Below, piece after piece: positions 34,102 through 43,550 of a stretch of 53,530 bases of DNA (position 1 is its first letter; the number at the start of each line of letters is the position of its first letter). The notes under the pieces were generated by a model. That model had not been told where the DNA came from, did not search any database, and was given only the letters and a program-made list of their open reading frames with translations. The position numbers and the translations under genes are program-made. Source of the stretch: Bacteroidota bacterium (GTDB taxonomy: Bacteria; Bacteroidota; Bacteroidia; B-17B0; Aurantibacillaceae); the NCBI GenBank assembly GCA_018267475.1, contig JAFDYI010000026.1:1-53530 (forward strand), given 5' to 3'.

Positions 34102-35037
34102 ATGATGACTCCCATTTTTGTCCTTCTTTTAGTACTAGCGGCAACGCTGTTTTTTACTTCGTTTGTTACCATACAGCAGGGCACCGTAGCTGTAACTACT
34201 GTATTTGGCAAATACAAACGCATTTTGCAACCGGGTTTAAATTTAAAAATACCGATTATAGAAAAAGTATTTAAAAAAATATCCGTACAAAATCGCTCGG
34301 CCGAAATGGGCTTTCAGGCTGTAACGATTGACCAAGCGAACGTAAATTTTACCGCCATGCTGTTGTACGCCGTGTTCAATACCGACGAGCAAACCATAAA
34401 AAATGTAGCTTTTAAATTTATTGATGAGAAAAATTTAATGCAAGCCTTGGTTCGCTCGGTAGAAGGCTCGGTACGCGCTTTTGTGGCTACCAAAAAACAA
34501 AGCGAAGTGCTGCAACTTCGCCGTGATATTGTGTTGGAAATAAAAGACCAGCTGGATAAAACCTTAGAAGAATGGGGCTATCATTTAATAGATCTGCAAC
34601 TAAACGATATTACCTTTGATGAAGAAGTAATACGATCTATGGCCAAGGTAGTAGCCTCCAACAACCTGAAAGCAGCGGCTGAAAACGAAGGGCAAGCTCT
34701 TTTAATTACCAAAACAAAAGCCGCCGAAGCCGAAGGCAATGCCATAAAAATTGCCGCACAAGCAGAAAAAGATGCCGCGCAACTGCGGGGGCAAGGCGTG
34801 GCTTTGTTTAGAGAAGAAGTAGCACGCGGCATGAGCCAAAGCGCTAAACTAATGCAAGATGCTAATTTAGATGCCTCTCTTATCTTGTTTAGTATGTGGA
34901 CGGAAGCCGTAAAAAACTTTGCAGAACATGGAAAAGGCAACGTTATATTTTTAGATGGGAGCACCGAAGGTATGCAGCAAACCATACGGCAAATGATGGC
35001 CATTTCTAGAGTAGATGTAATAAACCATAATAAATAA
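34102..35037 (+). CDS. SPFH/band 7 family protein
   Basis: 311 residues. N-terminal membrane helix (about 3-20), then the SPFH/PHB domain (TIQQGTVAVTTVFGKYKRILQPGLNLKIPIIEKV, AVTIDQANVNF, LDKTLEEWGYHLIDLQLNDITFDEEVIRSMAKVVASNNLKAAAENEGQA), a heptad-rich Ala/Glu segment (about 190-240) and a C-terminal oligomerisation part. Similar to HflK/HflC and stomatin-like proteins that build membrane microdomains. Followed after 12 bases by the UbiA-like gene, suggesting a joint membrane function, unproven. Confidence 0.88.
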   Translation: MMTPIFVLLLVLAATLFFTSFVTIQQGTVAVTTVFGKYKRILQPGLNLKIPIIEKVFKKISVQNRSAEMGFQAVTIDQANVNFTAMLLYAVFNTDEQTIKNVAFKFIDEKNLMQALVRSVEGSVRAFVATKKQSEVLQLRRDIVLEIKDQLDKTLEEWGYHLIDLQLNDITFDEEVIRSMAKVVASNNLKAAAENEGQALLITKTKAAEAEGNAIKIAAQAEKDAAQLRGQGVALFREEVARGMSQSAKLMQDANLDASLILFSMWTEAVKNFAEHGKGNVIFLDGSTEGMQQTIRQMMAISRVDVINHNK

Positions 35038-35049
35038 CTACAGGGGCAA

Positions 35050-35928
35050 GTGCAGGTGGCGCGTAGGTTTTATTACTTTTTAATAGAAAGCAATATATAC
35101 ATTTCTTTAGCAGCGGTATTGCTTACTGTGCAAGCTCAAATACAACTAGGCATGCAGCCCCATTGGCATCCTTATTTATTTATCATTTTTTTTGCTACCA
35201 TGTTGGAGTATAATTTACACCGGCTCATTACCCTTACCGTTCGAAAAGAAATTTTAGGAAATGAAAAATACGAATGGCTACGAAACCACACGAAGCTTTT
35301 TTACGGTATTATGCTTTTCTCGCTCATTGGTTTTTTTATTGCGTTTTTTTTAGCCAAAGAAGTGGTTGTTTTAACGCTGCTGCCGATAGGGCTGCTTACT
35401 ATTTTCTACTCCATACCCATATACAAAAAAAAGCAAAAGCTATTTCGGCTGCGTGAAATATCGGTTTTAAAAATTTTTTTAATAGCTGCCGTATGGGCGC
35501 TCTCTACCGTCATGCTTCCTATTATTCAATCCGAAAAAAGTTTTGATACTCAAGAAGTCATGTTGCTGCTTACAGAACGAATGCTTTTTGTATTTGCCAT
35601 CACCATTCCGTTTGATATTAGAGATATGGAGGGCGATATTAAATCAAACCTAAAAACCATACCTATTATATTAGGAGAAAAAAAATCGATACGGTTGGCA
35701 GCTCTTAGTTTATGCTTGTTTTTTGCGCTTTCTTTTTTTCATTATTACAACAGCCCTTTAGCCTACATCTTGCCTGCCTTACTACTTTCGGCAAGCAGTA
35801 CCTTGCTTTTTTTATTTCACAAAAAAATAAAAAAAAGACGCTATTATTATTACAGCATTTTAGATGGAACCATGTTTTATCAGGGCTTGATGGTAATAGC
35901 AAGCTACTATTATTTATGCGTCAAATAA
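35050..35928 (+). CDS. UbiA-family prenyltransferase-like membrane protein
   Basis: 292 residues from GTG 35050 (another GTG at 35056 is possible). About eight membrane helices. The second acidic motif of UbiA enzymes, DxxDxxxD, appears as DIRDMEGD near residue 194. The first (NDxxDxxxD) is represented only by EYNLHRL near 60, so the Mg2+-pyrophosphate site looks incomplete. YSIPIYKKKQKLFRLREIS matches the loop of known members. It may be a divergent prenyltransferase or a non-catalytic relative. Confidence 0.7.
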   Translation: MQVARRFYYFLIESNIYISLAAVLLTVQAQIQLGMQPHWHPYLFIIFFATMLEYNLHRLITLTVRKEILGNEKYEWLRNHTKLFYGIMLFSLIGFFIAFFLAKEVVVLTLLPIGLLTIFYSIPIYKKKQKLFRLREISVLKIFLIAAVWALSTVMLPIIQSEKSFDTQEVMLLLTERMLFVFAITIPFDIRDMEGDIKSNLKTIPIILGEKKSIRLAALSLCLFFALSFFHYYNSPLAYILPALLLSASSTLLFLFHKKIKKRRYYYYSILDGTMFYQGLMVIASYYYLCVK

Positions 35929-36070
35929 AAGCAACTTTCAGGTTATTGAGTTATATGGGCATTACTTACAAGCCTTTGTACACAAAGAGTTTGTAGGTTT
36001 TTACTCTTTATACCCCGATTGTCTTTTTTTTAATCAGAACGTATATACTATATTTTTTGTTTTTTATAAA

Positions 36071-36078
36071 TATATTTG
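36071..36078 (+). promoter_or_regulatory. -7 box TATATTTG for the deoxyhypusine-synthase-family gene
   Basis: Exact TAnnTTTG match, 27 bases before the ATG at 36106. No proper -33 element. Confidence 0.5.
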
Positions 36079-36105
36079 CGCCTTAAAAAATAAATACAAA
36101 ATAAC

Positions 36106-37077
36106 ATGAAAGGATCTGTTTCAAAATTTATAGAACATCACTACCGCCATTTTAATGCGGCCGCTTTGATGGATGCAGCCAAAGGATACGAAAGCCATTT
36201 AGCCGAAGGTGGCAAAATGATGGTAACCCTAGCCGGGGCTATGAGTACAGCCGAATTGGGCATTTCTTTAGCCGAGATGATTCGTCAAAACAAAATTGCC
36301 ATCATATCCTGTACCGGTGCCAATTTAGAAGAAGATGTGATGAACTTAGTGGCACACAGCCATTACAAACGAGTACCCAATTACCGCGATTTAACTCCAA
36401 AAGACGAATGGGATTTATTAGAAAATCATTACAACCGCGTTACCGACACCTGCATTCCAGAAGAGGAAGCTTTTCGTCGTTTACAAAAACACCTGGTAAA
36501 ACAATGGAAAGAGGCCGAAGCCAAAGGCGAGCGCTACTTCCCACACGAGTTTTTGTATAAAGTAGTATTAAGTGGCGACTTAAAACAGTATTATGAAATT
36601 GACCCAAAAGACAGTTGGATTATAGCTGCCGCCGAAAAAAACATTCCTATAATATGCCCGGGTTGGGAAGACAGTACCACCGGAAACATCTTTGCCAGTT
36701 ATGTAATAAAAAACGAACTGAAAGCCAACACCGTAAAAAATGGAATAGAATACATGGTGTGGTTGGCCGACTGGTACAAAAAAAACAGCGGCGGCAAAGG
36801 CGTGGGCTTTTTTCAAATAGGAGGCGGTATAGCCGGCGATTTCCCTATATGCGTAGTGCCCATGATGTATCAAGACTTAGAGTGGCACGATGTACCTTTT
36901 TGGAGCTACTTTTGCCAAATAAGCGACAGCACAACCTCTTACGGCTCGTATAGCGGTGCTGTACCCAACGAAAAAATTACCTGGGGCAAGTTAGACGTGA
37001 ACACGCCCAAATTTATAGTAGAAAGCGATGCTACTATTGTGGCTCCACTTATTTTTGCTTGGATATTGGGCTGGTAA
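36106..37077 (+). CDS. Deoxyhypusine synthase family protein
   Basis: 323 residues covering the whole DHS fold. Landmarks: the NAD-binding opening FIEHHYRHFNAAALMDAAKGYESHL, MMVTLAGAMSTAELG, SCTGANLEEDVM, ICPGWEDSTTGN, GFFQIGGGIAGDFPICVVPMM, SYGSYSGAVPNEKITWGKLD with the lysine matching the DHS catalytic Lys (about residue 294), and ESDATIVAPLIFAW. Eukaryotic and archaeal DHS modify eIF5A; bacteria have no eIF5A, and bacterial homologues are thought to make homospermidine or similar polyamines. Substrate here is unproven. Confidence 0.88.
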   Translation: MKGSVSKFIEHHYRHFNAAALMDAAKGYESHLAEGGKMMVTLAGAMSTAELGISLAEMIRQNKIAIISCTGANLEEDVMNLVAHSHYKRVPNYRDLTPKDEWDLLENHYNRVTDTCIPEEEAFRRLQKHLVKQWKEAEAKGERYFPHEFLYKVVLSGDLKQYYEIDPKDSWIIAAAEKNIPIICPGWEDSTTGNIFASYVIKNELKANTVKNGIEYMVWLADWYKKNSGGKGVGFFQIGGGIAGDFPICVVPMMYQDLEWHDVPFWSYFCQISDSTTSYGSYSGAVPNEKITWGKLDVNTPKFIVESDATIVAPLIFAWILGW

Positions 37078-37158
37078 GCACTTTTATTAAAAAAAGTTAA
37101 AAAATAAAATAGAAAAATTTTGTTGTTCGCGTCCTGCAACAAATTTCATATCTTTTAT

Positions 37159-37166
37159 TACATTTG
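37159..37166 (+). promoter_or_regulatory. -7 box TACATTTG for the cold-shock gene
   Basis: Exact TAnnTTTG match, 17 bases before the ATG at 37184. It overlaps a GTG codon at 37166 that would otherwise extend the gene, favouring the ATG. Confidence 0.5.
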
Positions 37167-37183
37167 TGGTATATAGATTGTGT

Positions 37184-37381
37184 ATGCGTACAGGGGTTGT
37201 GAAATTTTTTAACCAAAAAAATAAATTTGGATTTATAATAGATAACGAAACTCAAAAAGAGTACTACGTACATGCCAAAAATGTAGAAGGCTCTATTACC
37301 GAAAAAGAGCCGGTAAGCTTTGAACTAAAAGCAAGCAACCGGGGCGATGAATGTGTGCAAGTAAAAAAGATAAACGCCTAA
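37184..37381 (+). CDS. Cold-shock-domain protein
   Basis: 65 residues from the ATG at 37184. A single cold-shock OB-fold: TGVVKFFNQKNKFGFIIDNETQKEYYVHAKNV contains the RNP1 (KFGFI) and RNP2-like (YYVHA) RNA-binding motifs, slightly divergent from the usual KGFGFI and VFVHF. A short one-domain RNA chaperone of the Csp family. The Lys in place of the usual Gly in KNKFGF is unusual but conservative. Confidence 0.9.
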   Translation: MRTGVVKFFNQKNKFGFIIDNETQKEYYVHAKNVEGSITEKEPVSFELKASNRGDECVQVKKINA

Positions 37382-37423
37382 AAAAACTATTTTTATGTTG
37401 CCGCCAATACTACCATCAGATGT

Positions 37424-37522
37424 ATGATAAAAAAACTATTCCTCTTTGCAATCACCGGTTTGTTGTTTTTTTGCGCTAAGGCGCAAAGCAAAAAAATAGA
37501 CTCGTTGCTTAATGTAATTAAA
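37424..37522 (+). repeat. 99-bp near-identical 5' segment, copy 1
   Basis: Matches 39674-39772 with a single mismatch (signal peptide plus KKIDSLLNVIK). Synonymous sites are conserved too, which protein-level selection does not explain. Confidence 0.9.
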
Positions 37523-39664
37523 ACATCTAAAGAGGATAGCGTGCGTTTTAGCGCCTATTTTGAATTAGGCGTTCATTTTCAAGGAAACAATCCTGACACA
37601 GCTCTTTATTTTCATGCAAAAGCATTAGATGAAGCAAAAAAAATACCCGGAGCAGAAGGGGCATTAAAAAAAGCAGAAGCCATTTCAAGAATAGGGGTTG
37701 ACTATTATTTTAAAGGAAATCTTAATCGGGCTATGAGTATTTACCAGTCGTCGCTTCGCACTGTTGAGAAATTTCTTTTAGATAAAAGAAAAAATACGCA
37801 AGAAAAAGCCCAGCGATTACAAGCTAAAATATTGGGATATATGGGCGTTATACACAATTCACAAGGGGAGTATTTAAAAGCGCTGGATTGTTATTCAAAG
37901 GCTTTAAAAGTTCACGAGTATTTTTTCGATTTAAGAATGCAAGCCATCAGTCTGAACAATATGGGCAATGTGTATTCTAATAAAGGCGAATACTCTAATG
38001 CTTTAGATTGTTATTTTAAAGCATTACAACTACATGAAAAATTAAATTTAAAAGAAAGTCAAGCTATTGATTTAGGAAATATAGGTACGGTATATTCGGC
38101 TCAAAAAAACGATACAAAAGCAATTGCATATTATACAAAGGCGCTTAAAATAAATGAAGAAACAGAGAACAAAAAAGGACAAGCCGCTAATTTGCATAAT
38201 ATTGGCAACGTATGTGCACGTCAAAAAAATTACAAGAAGGCATTGGCGTATTACGAAAAAACATTATCTATAAACGAAGAAACAGGAGATCAGCAAAATT
38301 GGGCTAATACTATCGAGTCTATGGGATTGATGTATTATGAAGATGGAGAATATGAAAAGGCATTAGATTGCTTTTTCAAATCATTACATATAAACGAACA
38401 AATAGAAGAAAAAAAAGCGCAAGCATCAAATTTTGGAAATATTGGCGATACTTATATGAAACAGAAAAAATATAAAGAAGCCGAAAAGTGTTTAACCAAA
38501 GCTATACAAATTGGAAATGAGTTGAGCACAATAGATCAATTAACAAGCTCGTACGAATCTTTGTCTAACCTTTATAGCTGCATGCATCGCCATCAAGAAG
38601 CTCTTGATATGTACAAAAAATATATCTCCTGTCGCGATAGCGTGCTTAGCCAAAAAAACAGAAAGGCATCAATAGCGAAAGAGATGCAATATAACTATGA
38701 CAAAGCACAAGAAGCACAAAAAGTGGAGCAAACTATAAAAGACACTAAAAATTTTAATGAAAAACGCAGGCAACAACTTATGATATACGCCATCGCCGGC
38801 TTTTCTGTTTTACTGATAGCATTGGCTTTGGCGGTTTCAAAAAACTTAGCCATTAGTAAAAAAAGAAATCGTATTATCAGCTTACAAAAACGCTTAGTAG
38901 AAGAAAAAAACAAAGAAATAACGGATAGTATTACCTACGCCAAGCGCATACAAAACGCCATATTACCCAATGTAAAAAAATGGCACGCACTGCTGCCTAA
39001 TAGTTTTGTGCTATACCAACCCAAAGATATAGTAGCCGGCGATTTTTATTGGTTAGAAGAAACAGACCACTATATATACATAGCCGTAGCCGATTGTACC
39101 GGGCATGGTGTGCCGGGTGCTATGGTTAGCGTAGTATGCAGCAGCGCGCTTAGCAAAGCCCTGTTAGAAGAAAAACAAACCGACACCAACACCTTGTTGG
39201 ATAAAACACGGAGTATTGTTTTGGAACAGCTCAGCAAAAGCGAAGAAAACATACGCGATGGTATGGATATTTGCTTAATACGGATAAACAAAAACAATAA
39301 AAAAGAAATTCAGTATAGCGGCGCAAACCGCCCCTTGTACATAGTAAACGCCCTCCAAGAACTGCAAGAAATAAAGCCCAACAAACAACCTATTGGCCAA
39401 TACGATGAAGAAAAACCTTTTGATAAACACGATATGGTGTTAAACGAAAAAGATACGCTGTATTTATTTAGCGATGGCTACGCCGACCAATTCGGCGGCC
39501 CTAAAAACAAGAAACTAAGTACCAAAAAACTAAAAGAAACCTTGCAAGAAGCCAGCACCATGGACTTGACAAAGCAAAAAGAATTTTTGCAACACTTTTT
39601 TGCCGACTACAAAGGCATATACGAGCAGGTGGACGATGTGTGTGTGATAGGGTTAAAAGCATAA
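37424..39664 (+). CDS. TPR sensor with SpoIIE-like phosphatase, tandem copy 1
   Basis: 746 residues. Signal peptide (KKLFLFAITGLLFFCAKAQ), TPR repeats (about 35-410; YSNALDCYFKALQLHEKLNLKE and similar), one membrane helix (about 450-467, LMIYAIAGFSVLLIALAL), a short coiled coil, then the phosphatase domain (about 500-746) with GDFYWL, VADCTGHGVPGAM, DGMDICLI and FSDGYADQFGG. Architecture matches the gene at 14249. Separated by only 9 bases from the next paralogue, with which it shares a nearly identical first 99 bases and a nearly identical 186-base block near the end. Confidence 0.87.
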   Translation: MIKKLFLFAITGLLFFCAKAQSKKIDSLLNVIKTSKEDSVRFSAYFELGVHFQGNNPDTALYFHAKALDEAKKIPGAEGALKKAEAISRIGVDYYFKGNLNRAMSIYQSSLRTVEKFLLDKRKNTQEKAQRLQAKILGYMGVIHNSQGEYLKALDCYSKALKVHEYFFDLRMQAISLNNMGNVYSNKGEYSNALDCYFKALQLHEKLNLKESQAIDLGNIGTVYSAQKNDTKAIAYYTKALKINEETENKKGQAANLHNIGNVCARQKNYKKALAYYEKTLSINEETGDQQNWANTIESMGLMYYEDGEYEKALDCFFKSLHINEQIEEKKAQASNFGNIGDTYMKQKKYKEAEKCLTKAIQIGNELSTIDQLTSSYESLSNLYSCMHRHQEALDMYKKYISCRDSVLSQKNRKASIAKEMQYNYDKAQEAQKVEQTIKDTKNFNEKRRQQLMIYAIAGFSVLLIALALAVSKNLAISKKRNRIISLQKRLVEEKNKEITDSITYAKRIQNAILPNVKKWHALLPNSFVLYQPKDIVAGDFYWLEETDHYIYIAVADCTGHGVPGAMVSVVCSSALSKALLEEKQTDTNTLLDKTRSIVLEQLSKSEENIRDGMDICLIRINKNNKKEIQYSGANRPLYIVNALQELQEIKPNKQPIGQYDEEKPFDKHDMVLNEKDTLYLFSDGYADQFGGPKNKKLSTKKLKETLQEASTMDLTKQKEFLQHFFADYKGIYEQVDDVCVIGLKA
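39461..39646 (+). repeat. 186-bp near-identical 3' segment, copy 1
   Basis: Matches 41717-41902 with two visible mismatches, both in third positions (TTG/CTG is also a first-position synonymous change). Covers FSDGYADQFGG to the QVDDVCV end of the phosphatase domain. Confidence 0.9.
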
Positions 39665-39673
39665 AAATAAAAT

Positions 39674-39772
39674 ATGATAAAAAAACTATTCCTCTTTGCA
39701 ATCACCGGTTTATTGTTTTTTTGCGCTAAGGCGCAAAGCAAAAAAATAGACTCGTTGCTTAATGTAATTAAA
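39674..39772 (+). repeat. 99-bp near-identical 5' segment, copy 2
   Basis: Partner of 37424-37522; divergence begins abruptly after the shared AATGTAATTAAA. Confidence 0.9.
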
Positions 39773-41920
39773 GTAATAAAAAACGATACCGCGCTTTATA
39801 GCGCTTACGTAGAACTTGGAAACAAACTTAGAGCCAACAATCCGGATACGGCGCTTTATTTTCATACACAGGCAAAAAAAATAGCCAATAAAACCCAAGG
39901 AGTTCAGGGCTTCCTAAAAGAATCAGATGTGTTGTGGAGAATAGCCGCCGATTATTTTTTTAAAGGCGATGTGGAGCAATCGTTAAAATCATATCAAGAA
40001 TCACTTGATTTAGTAAAACCTTTTTTTAACGATAAAGATACCGCTATACAAAAAAAAGCAAAAACCATACAAGTAAAAGCCTTAGGAGGCCTGGCAAACA
40101 ATTACTACACACAAAGAAATTACCCAAAAGCATTAGAATTTTATTTTAAAACATTACAAATTGCTCAGGATATAGGAAATAAAAAAACACAAGCCATCAA
40201 CCTTGGCAATATAGGCTTAGTGTATGCCAGCCAAGGAAGCTTTTCGCAATCGCTGGAGTACCATTTCAAATCTTTGAAGATAAATGAAGAAATACAAGAT
40301 AAATTAGGGCAAGCTAAAAACTTAGGGAATATAGGAAGCGTTTATTACCGCCAAAATGAATACGAAAAAGCATTAACGTACTATTTAAAAACCTTAAAAA
40401 TAAGTGAAGAAATAGAAAACATACCCAGCCAAATGGAAGACCTGCATAATATCGGCACGGTTTATTTCGACCAAAAAAAATACGCCCCGGCACTGCTGTA
40501 TTTTGTAAGGGCATTAAAAATAAGTGTTGAAACAAAAAACGAATCCAACCAACTTAGTAATTTGTGCAATATAGGCAACGTATATTTTGCCCAAAAGCAG
40601 TACCAAAATGCTCTTCCTTATTACGAAAAAGCATTAAAAATGAGCGAAGAAATACAAGACGAAACCAATGAAGCCATTAGCCTTTCCAACTTAGGGGCTG
40701 TGTATCTCAACCAAAATAAATACGCACAAGCAGAAACCTATTTAAAAAAAGCCGTACAAATAGGAGAGAAATTGAAAACAATATACTCTTTAAGCGATTT
40801 TTATGAGCACCTTTTTGAACTTTATACACGCACCCACCGCTACCCAGATGCCCTTGAAGCCTACAAAAAACACATAGCCTGCCGCGATAGCATACTAAGC
40901 GAAGAAAACCAAAAAGCATTAGTAGTTAAAGAAATGCAATACAACTACAATAAGGAAGAAGAAAAACAAAGAGCCGAGCAACTTATAAAAGATACTCAGA
41001 ACAATAACGAGAAGCACCAGCAGCGCCTAACAATATACGTTGTAATCTGTTTTTCCGTTTTTTTATTGATAGTAGTTTTAGTTATTTTAAAAAACCTGCG
41101 CATCAGTAAAAAGAAAAGCCACATCATAAACCTGCAAAAGCGAGAAGTAGAACGGCAAAAACACTTAGTAGAAGAAAAAAACAAAGATATAACCGATAGC
41201 ATTAACTACGCGAAGCATTTGCAAGAAAGCATTTTGCCCGATATAGAAGAAATAAACCAATACGCAGCCAACTTTGTGCTGTATCAACCCAAAGATATAG
41301 TAGCCGGCGATTTTTATTTTTTTAGAAACCTAAGTCCTTATGAATATCTTATAGCCGTAGCCGACTGCACCGGACATGGGGTGCCGGGTGCCCTTACCTC
41401 AGTAGTATGCTCTCAAAAACTGCATGAGGTTATAGACAAAGGCATTACCCAACCCGCCCACATACTTACCGAAGTAAACAAAGAGGTAAAAAAAGTATTT
41501 CGTAAAAAGCTAAACGATGGTATGGATATAACCCTTCTAAAAATAAATACCCAAACCAACAGCCTCTTTTTTGCCGGAGCCAACCGCCCGCTGGTAACGG
41601 TTTACCAACAAGAGCTAATCGAATACAAAGGAGTAAAATCAGCTATAGGGCATAGCTCGCTTAGCGATGAGGCTTTTACCCAACAAGAGCTTAGCTTAGC
41701 ACCGGGCACCATGCTGTATTTATTTAGCGATGGCTACGCCGACCAATTCGGCGGCCCTAAAAACAAGAAACTAAGTACCAAAAAACTAAAAGAAACCCTG
41801 CAAGAAGCCAGCACGATGGACTTGACAAAGCAAAAAGAATTTTTGCAACACTTTTTTGCCGACTACAAAGGCATATACGAGCAGGTGGACGATGTGTGTG
41901 TGGTAGGAATAAGGGTGTAA
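39674..41920 (+). CDS. TPR sensor with SpoIIE-like phosphatase, tandem copy 2
   Basis: 748 residues, same plan as copy 1: signal peptide, TPR repeats (about 35-410), membrane helix (about 452-472, IYVVICFSVFLLIVVLVIL), coiled coil, phosphatase domain with GDFYFF, VADCTGHGVPGAL, DGMDITLL and FSDGYADQFGG. The middle of the protein has diverged from copy 1, including the TPRs that would read the signal, while the ends are almost identical. The two may report different inputs to one target. Confidence 0.87.
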   Translation: MIKKLFLFAITGLLFFCAKAQSKKIDSLLNVIKVIKNDTALYSAYVELGNKLRANNPDTALYFHTQAKKIANKTQGVQGFLKESDVLWRIAADYFFKGDVEQSLKSYQESLDLVKPFFNDKDTAIQKKAKTIQVKALGGLANNYYTQRNYPKALEFYFKTLQIAQDIGNKKTQAINLGNIGLVYASQGSFSQSLEYHFKSLKINEEIQDKLGQAKNLGNIGSVYYRQNEYEKALTYYLKTLKISEEIENIPSQMEDLHNIGTVYFDQKKYAPALLYFVRALKISVETKNESNQLSNLCNIGNVYFAQKQYQNALPYYEKALKMSEEIQDETNEAISLSNLGAVYLNQNKYAQAETYLKKAVQIGEKLKTIYSLSDFYEHLFELYTRTHRYPDALEAYKKHIACRDSILSEENQKALVVKEMQYNYNKEEEKQRAEQLIKDTQNNNEKHQQRLTIYVVICFSVFLLIVVLVILKNLRISKKKSHIINLQKREVERQKHLVEEKNKDITDSINYAKHLQESILPDIEEINQYAANFVLYQPKDIVAGDFYFFRNLSPYEYLIAVADCTGHGVPGALTSVVCSQKLHEVIDKGITQPAHILTEVNKEVKKVFRKKLNDGMDITLLKINTQTNSLFFAGANRPLVTVYQQELIEYKGVKSAIGHSSLSDEAFTQQELSLAPGTMLYLFSDGYADQFGGPKNKKLSTKKLKETLQEASTMDLTKQKEFLQHFFADYKGIYEQVDDVCVVGIRV
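41717..41902 (+). repeat. 186-bp near-identical 3' segment, copy 2
   Basis: Partner of 39461-39646. The last few codons after the segment diverge again. Confidence 0.9.
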
Positions 41921-42065
41921 TAAACTTTTTTGTAAAAAAATAAAGTGCAAAAAAACACCTTGTTTTCTGTTGCATATATTTAAAAAAAAGTGTTCCTTAG
42001 CCGCCGCTAAAAGTCTTATTTTTTTCTGCAAAAAGAATGAAAGTAGGTAAATTTAAAATAAAATT

Positions 42066-43529
42066 ATGCTGACAGGATTACTCATCATCGCGCCTCTTGT
42101 TGTTTCGCTGCTGTTGTTTTTTACCAAAAGCGAACAGGCTAAAAAAATAGCTCTTGTTTTTTCTGTTGTTGAGTTTCTTTTAACTCTTGTTGCCTATGCC
42201 CTTTTTCGCTCCAATGCGGCTGATACCAACCTGTCGCTCAACTGTAGCTGGGTTCCTATGCTGGGCATTCATTTTGCAGTAAGTATTGATGGGCTTTCTT
42301 TGCTTTTAGTATTACTTACCGGCTTTTTAGTACCGCTTATCATTCTTTCTTCGTTTAATACCACCTATGAAAAGCCTCATACTTTTTATAGCCTTATTTT
42401 ATTTATGCAAAGCGCTATGATAGGCGCTTTTGTAGCTAACGATGGCTTTTTATTCTATATTTTTTGGGAGTTGTCGCTCATTCCCATTTACTTTATTTGC
42501 CTGCTGTGGGGTGGCGAAAACAGAGCAAAAATTACATTTAAGTTTTTTATATACACCTTGTTTGGCTCTCTTTTTATGCTTATTGGCTTGATATTTTTAT
42601 ACAACCACACGGGTATCAACACCGGCGAAAAATCATGGGCTATAACCGATTTATATGCCGCCGGAAAAAGTCTTACACAAACCCAACAAAGCTTTGTATT
42701 TTGGTCTATCTTCTTGGCTTTTGCCGTAAAAATGCCGGTCTTTCCGTTTCACACCTGGCAGCCCGACACCTACGTGGTAGCCCCCACACAGGGCACGATG
42801 CTGCTATCGGGTATTATGTTAAAAATGGGCACCTTTGGACTCATAAAATGGCTTTTGCCTATAACCCCGCTAGCCCTGCAACAATGGGGTGGCGTAGCTA
42901 TGGGTTTAGCCGTAGTAGGCATTGTGTATGCCTCGTGCATCGCTATTGTACAAAAAGATTTTAAACGCTTGATAGCCTATTCATCTATTGCCCACGTGGG
43001 CTTAATAGCGGCCGGCATATTAGCCGCCAACCAACAAGGCGTACAAGGGGCACTTATTCAAATGTTGGCACATGGGGTAAACGTAGTAGGTTTATTTTTA
43101 ATTGCCGATATTTTAGTACGCCACACCGGCACCCGCGAGTTGGCTAAGCTAGGAGGCATTCGCAGCATGAACGGGCAACTTAGCGTGTTGTTTCTAATTA
43201 TTATGATGGGCGTGGTAGCATTGCCTCTAACCAACGGATTTGTAGGCGAGTTTTTATTGATAAACGGCGTGTTTCAATACGGTGCTTTTTTAGGAGCCTT
43301 TGCCGGACTTACCGTGATATTAGGCGCTGTATATATGTTTCGCAGTTATCAAGCCATTATGCTGGGCGAAAAAAAATCAAACGACATGTCTTTCGGCGCT
43401 TTGGCTAATGCCGACAAGGCCGTGCTTATCATCATCTGCATAGCGGTAATTGCTTTTGGGGTATATCCCAAACCTTTAAATGATATAGCCGAGCCGGCCG
43501 TAAAAACGATATTAATGAATTTAAAATAA
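42066..43529 (+). CDS. nuoM: NADH-quinone oxidoreductase subunit M
   Basis: 487 residues, about 14 membrane helices, an antiporter-like proton-pumping subunit of complex I. Signatures: SIDGLSLLLVLLTGFLVPL, WELSLIPIYFICLLWGG with the essential Glu, FHTWQPDTYVVAPTQGTMLLSGIMLKMG, and YASCIAIVQKDFKRLIAYSSIAHVGLI. The gene upstream is a phosphatase rather than nuoL, with a 145-base gap, so nuoM-nuoN stand apart from other nuo genes in this window. Confidence 0.95.
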   Translation: MLTGLLIIAPLVVSLLLFFTKSEQAKKIALVFSVVEFLLTLVAYALFRSNAADTNLSLNCSWVPMLGIHFAVSIDGLSLLLVLLTGFLVPLIILSSFNTTYEKPHTFYSLILFMQSAMIGAFVANDGFLFYIFWELSLIPIYFICLLWGGENRAKITFKFFIYTLFGSLFMLIGLIFLYNHTGINTGEKSWAITDLYAAGKSLTQTQQSFVFWSIFLAFAVKMPVFPFHTWQPDTYVVAPTQGTMLLSGIMLKMGTFGLIKWLLPITPLALQQWGGVAMGLAVVGIVYASCIAIVQKDFKRLIAYSSIAHVGLIAAGILAANQQGVQGALIQMLAHGVNVVGLFLIADILVRHTGTRELAKLGGIRSMNGQLSVLFLIIMMGVVALPLTNGFVGEFLLINGVFQYGAFLGAFAGLTVILGAVYMFRSYQAIMLGEKKSNDMSFGALANADKAVLIIICIAVIAFGVYPKPLNDIAEPAVKTILMNLK

Positions 43530-43550
43530 TTGGTAGAAATATAACGAACT

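Noticed and set aside
34581-35003. 140-codon minus-strand frame inside the SPFH gene
   Set aside because: Shadow of the Ala/Glu-rich coding helix on the plus strand; no promoter or family match.
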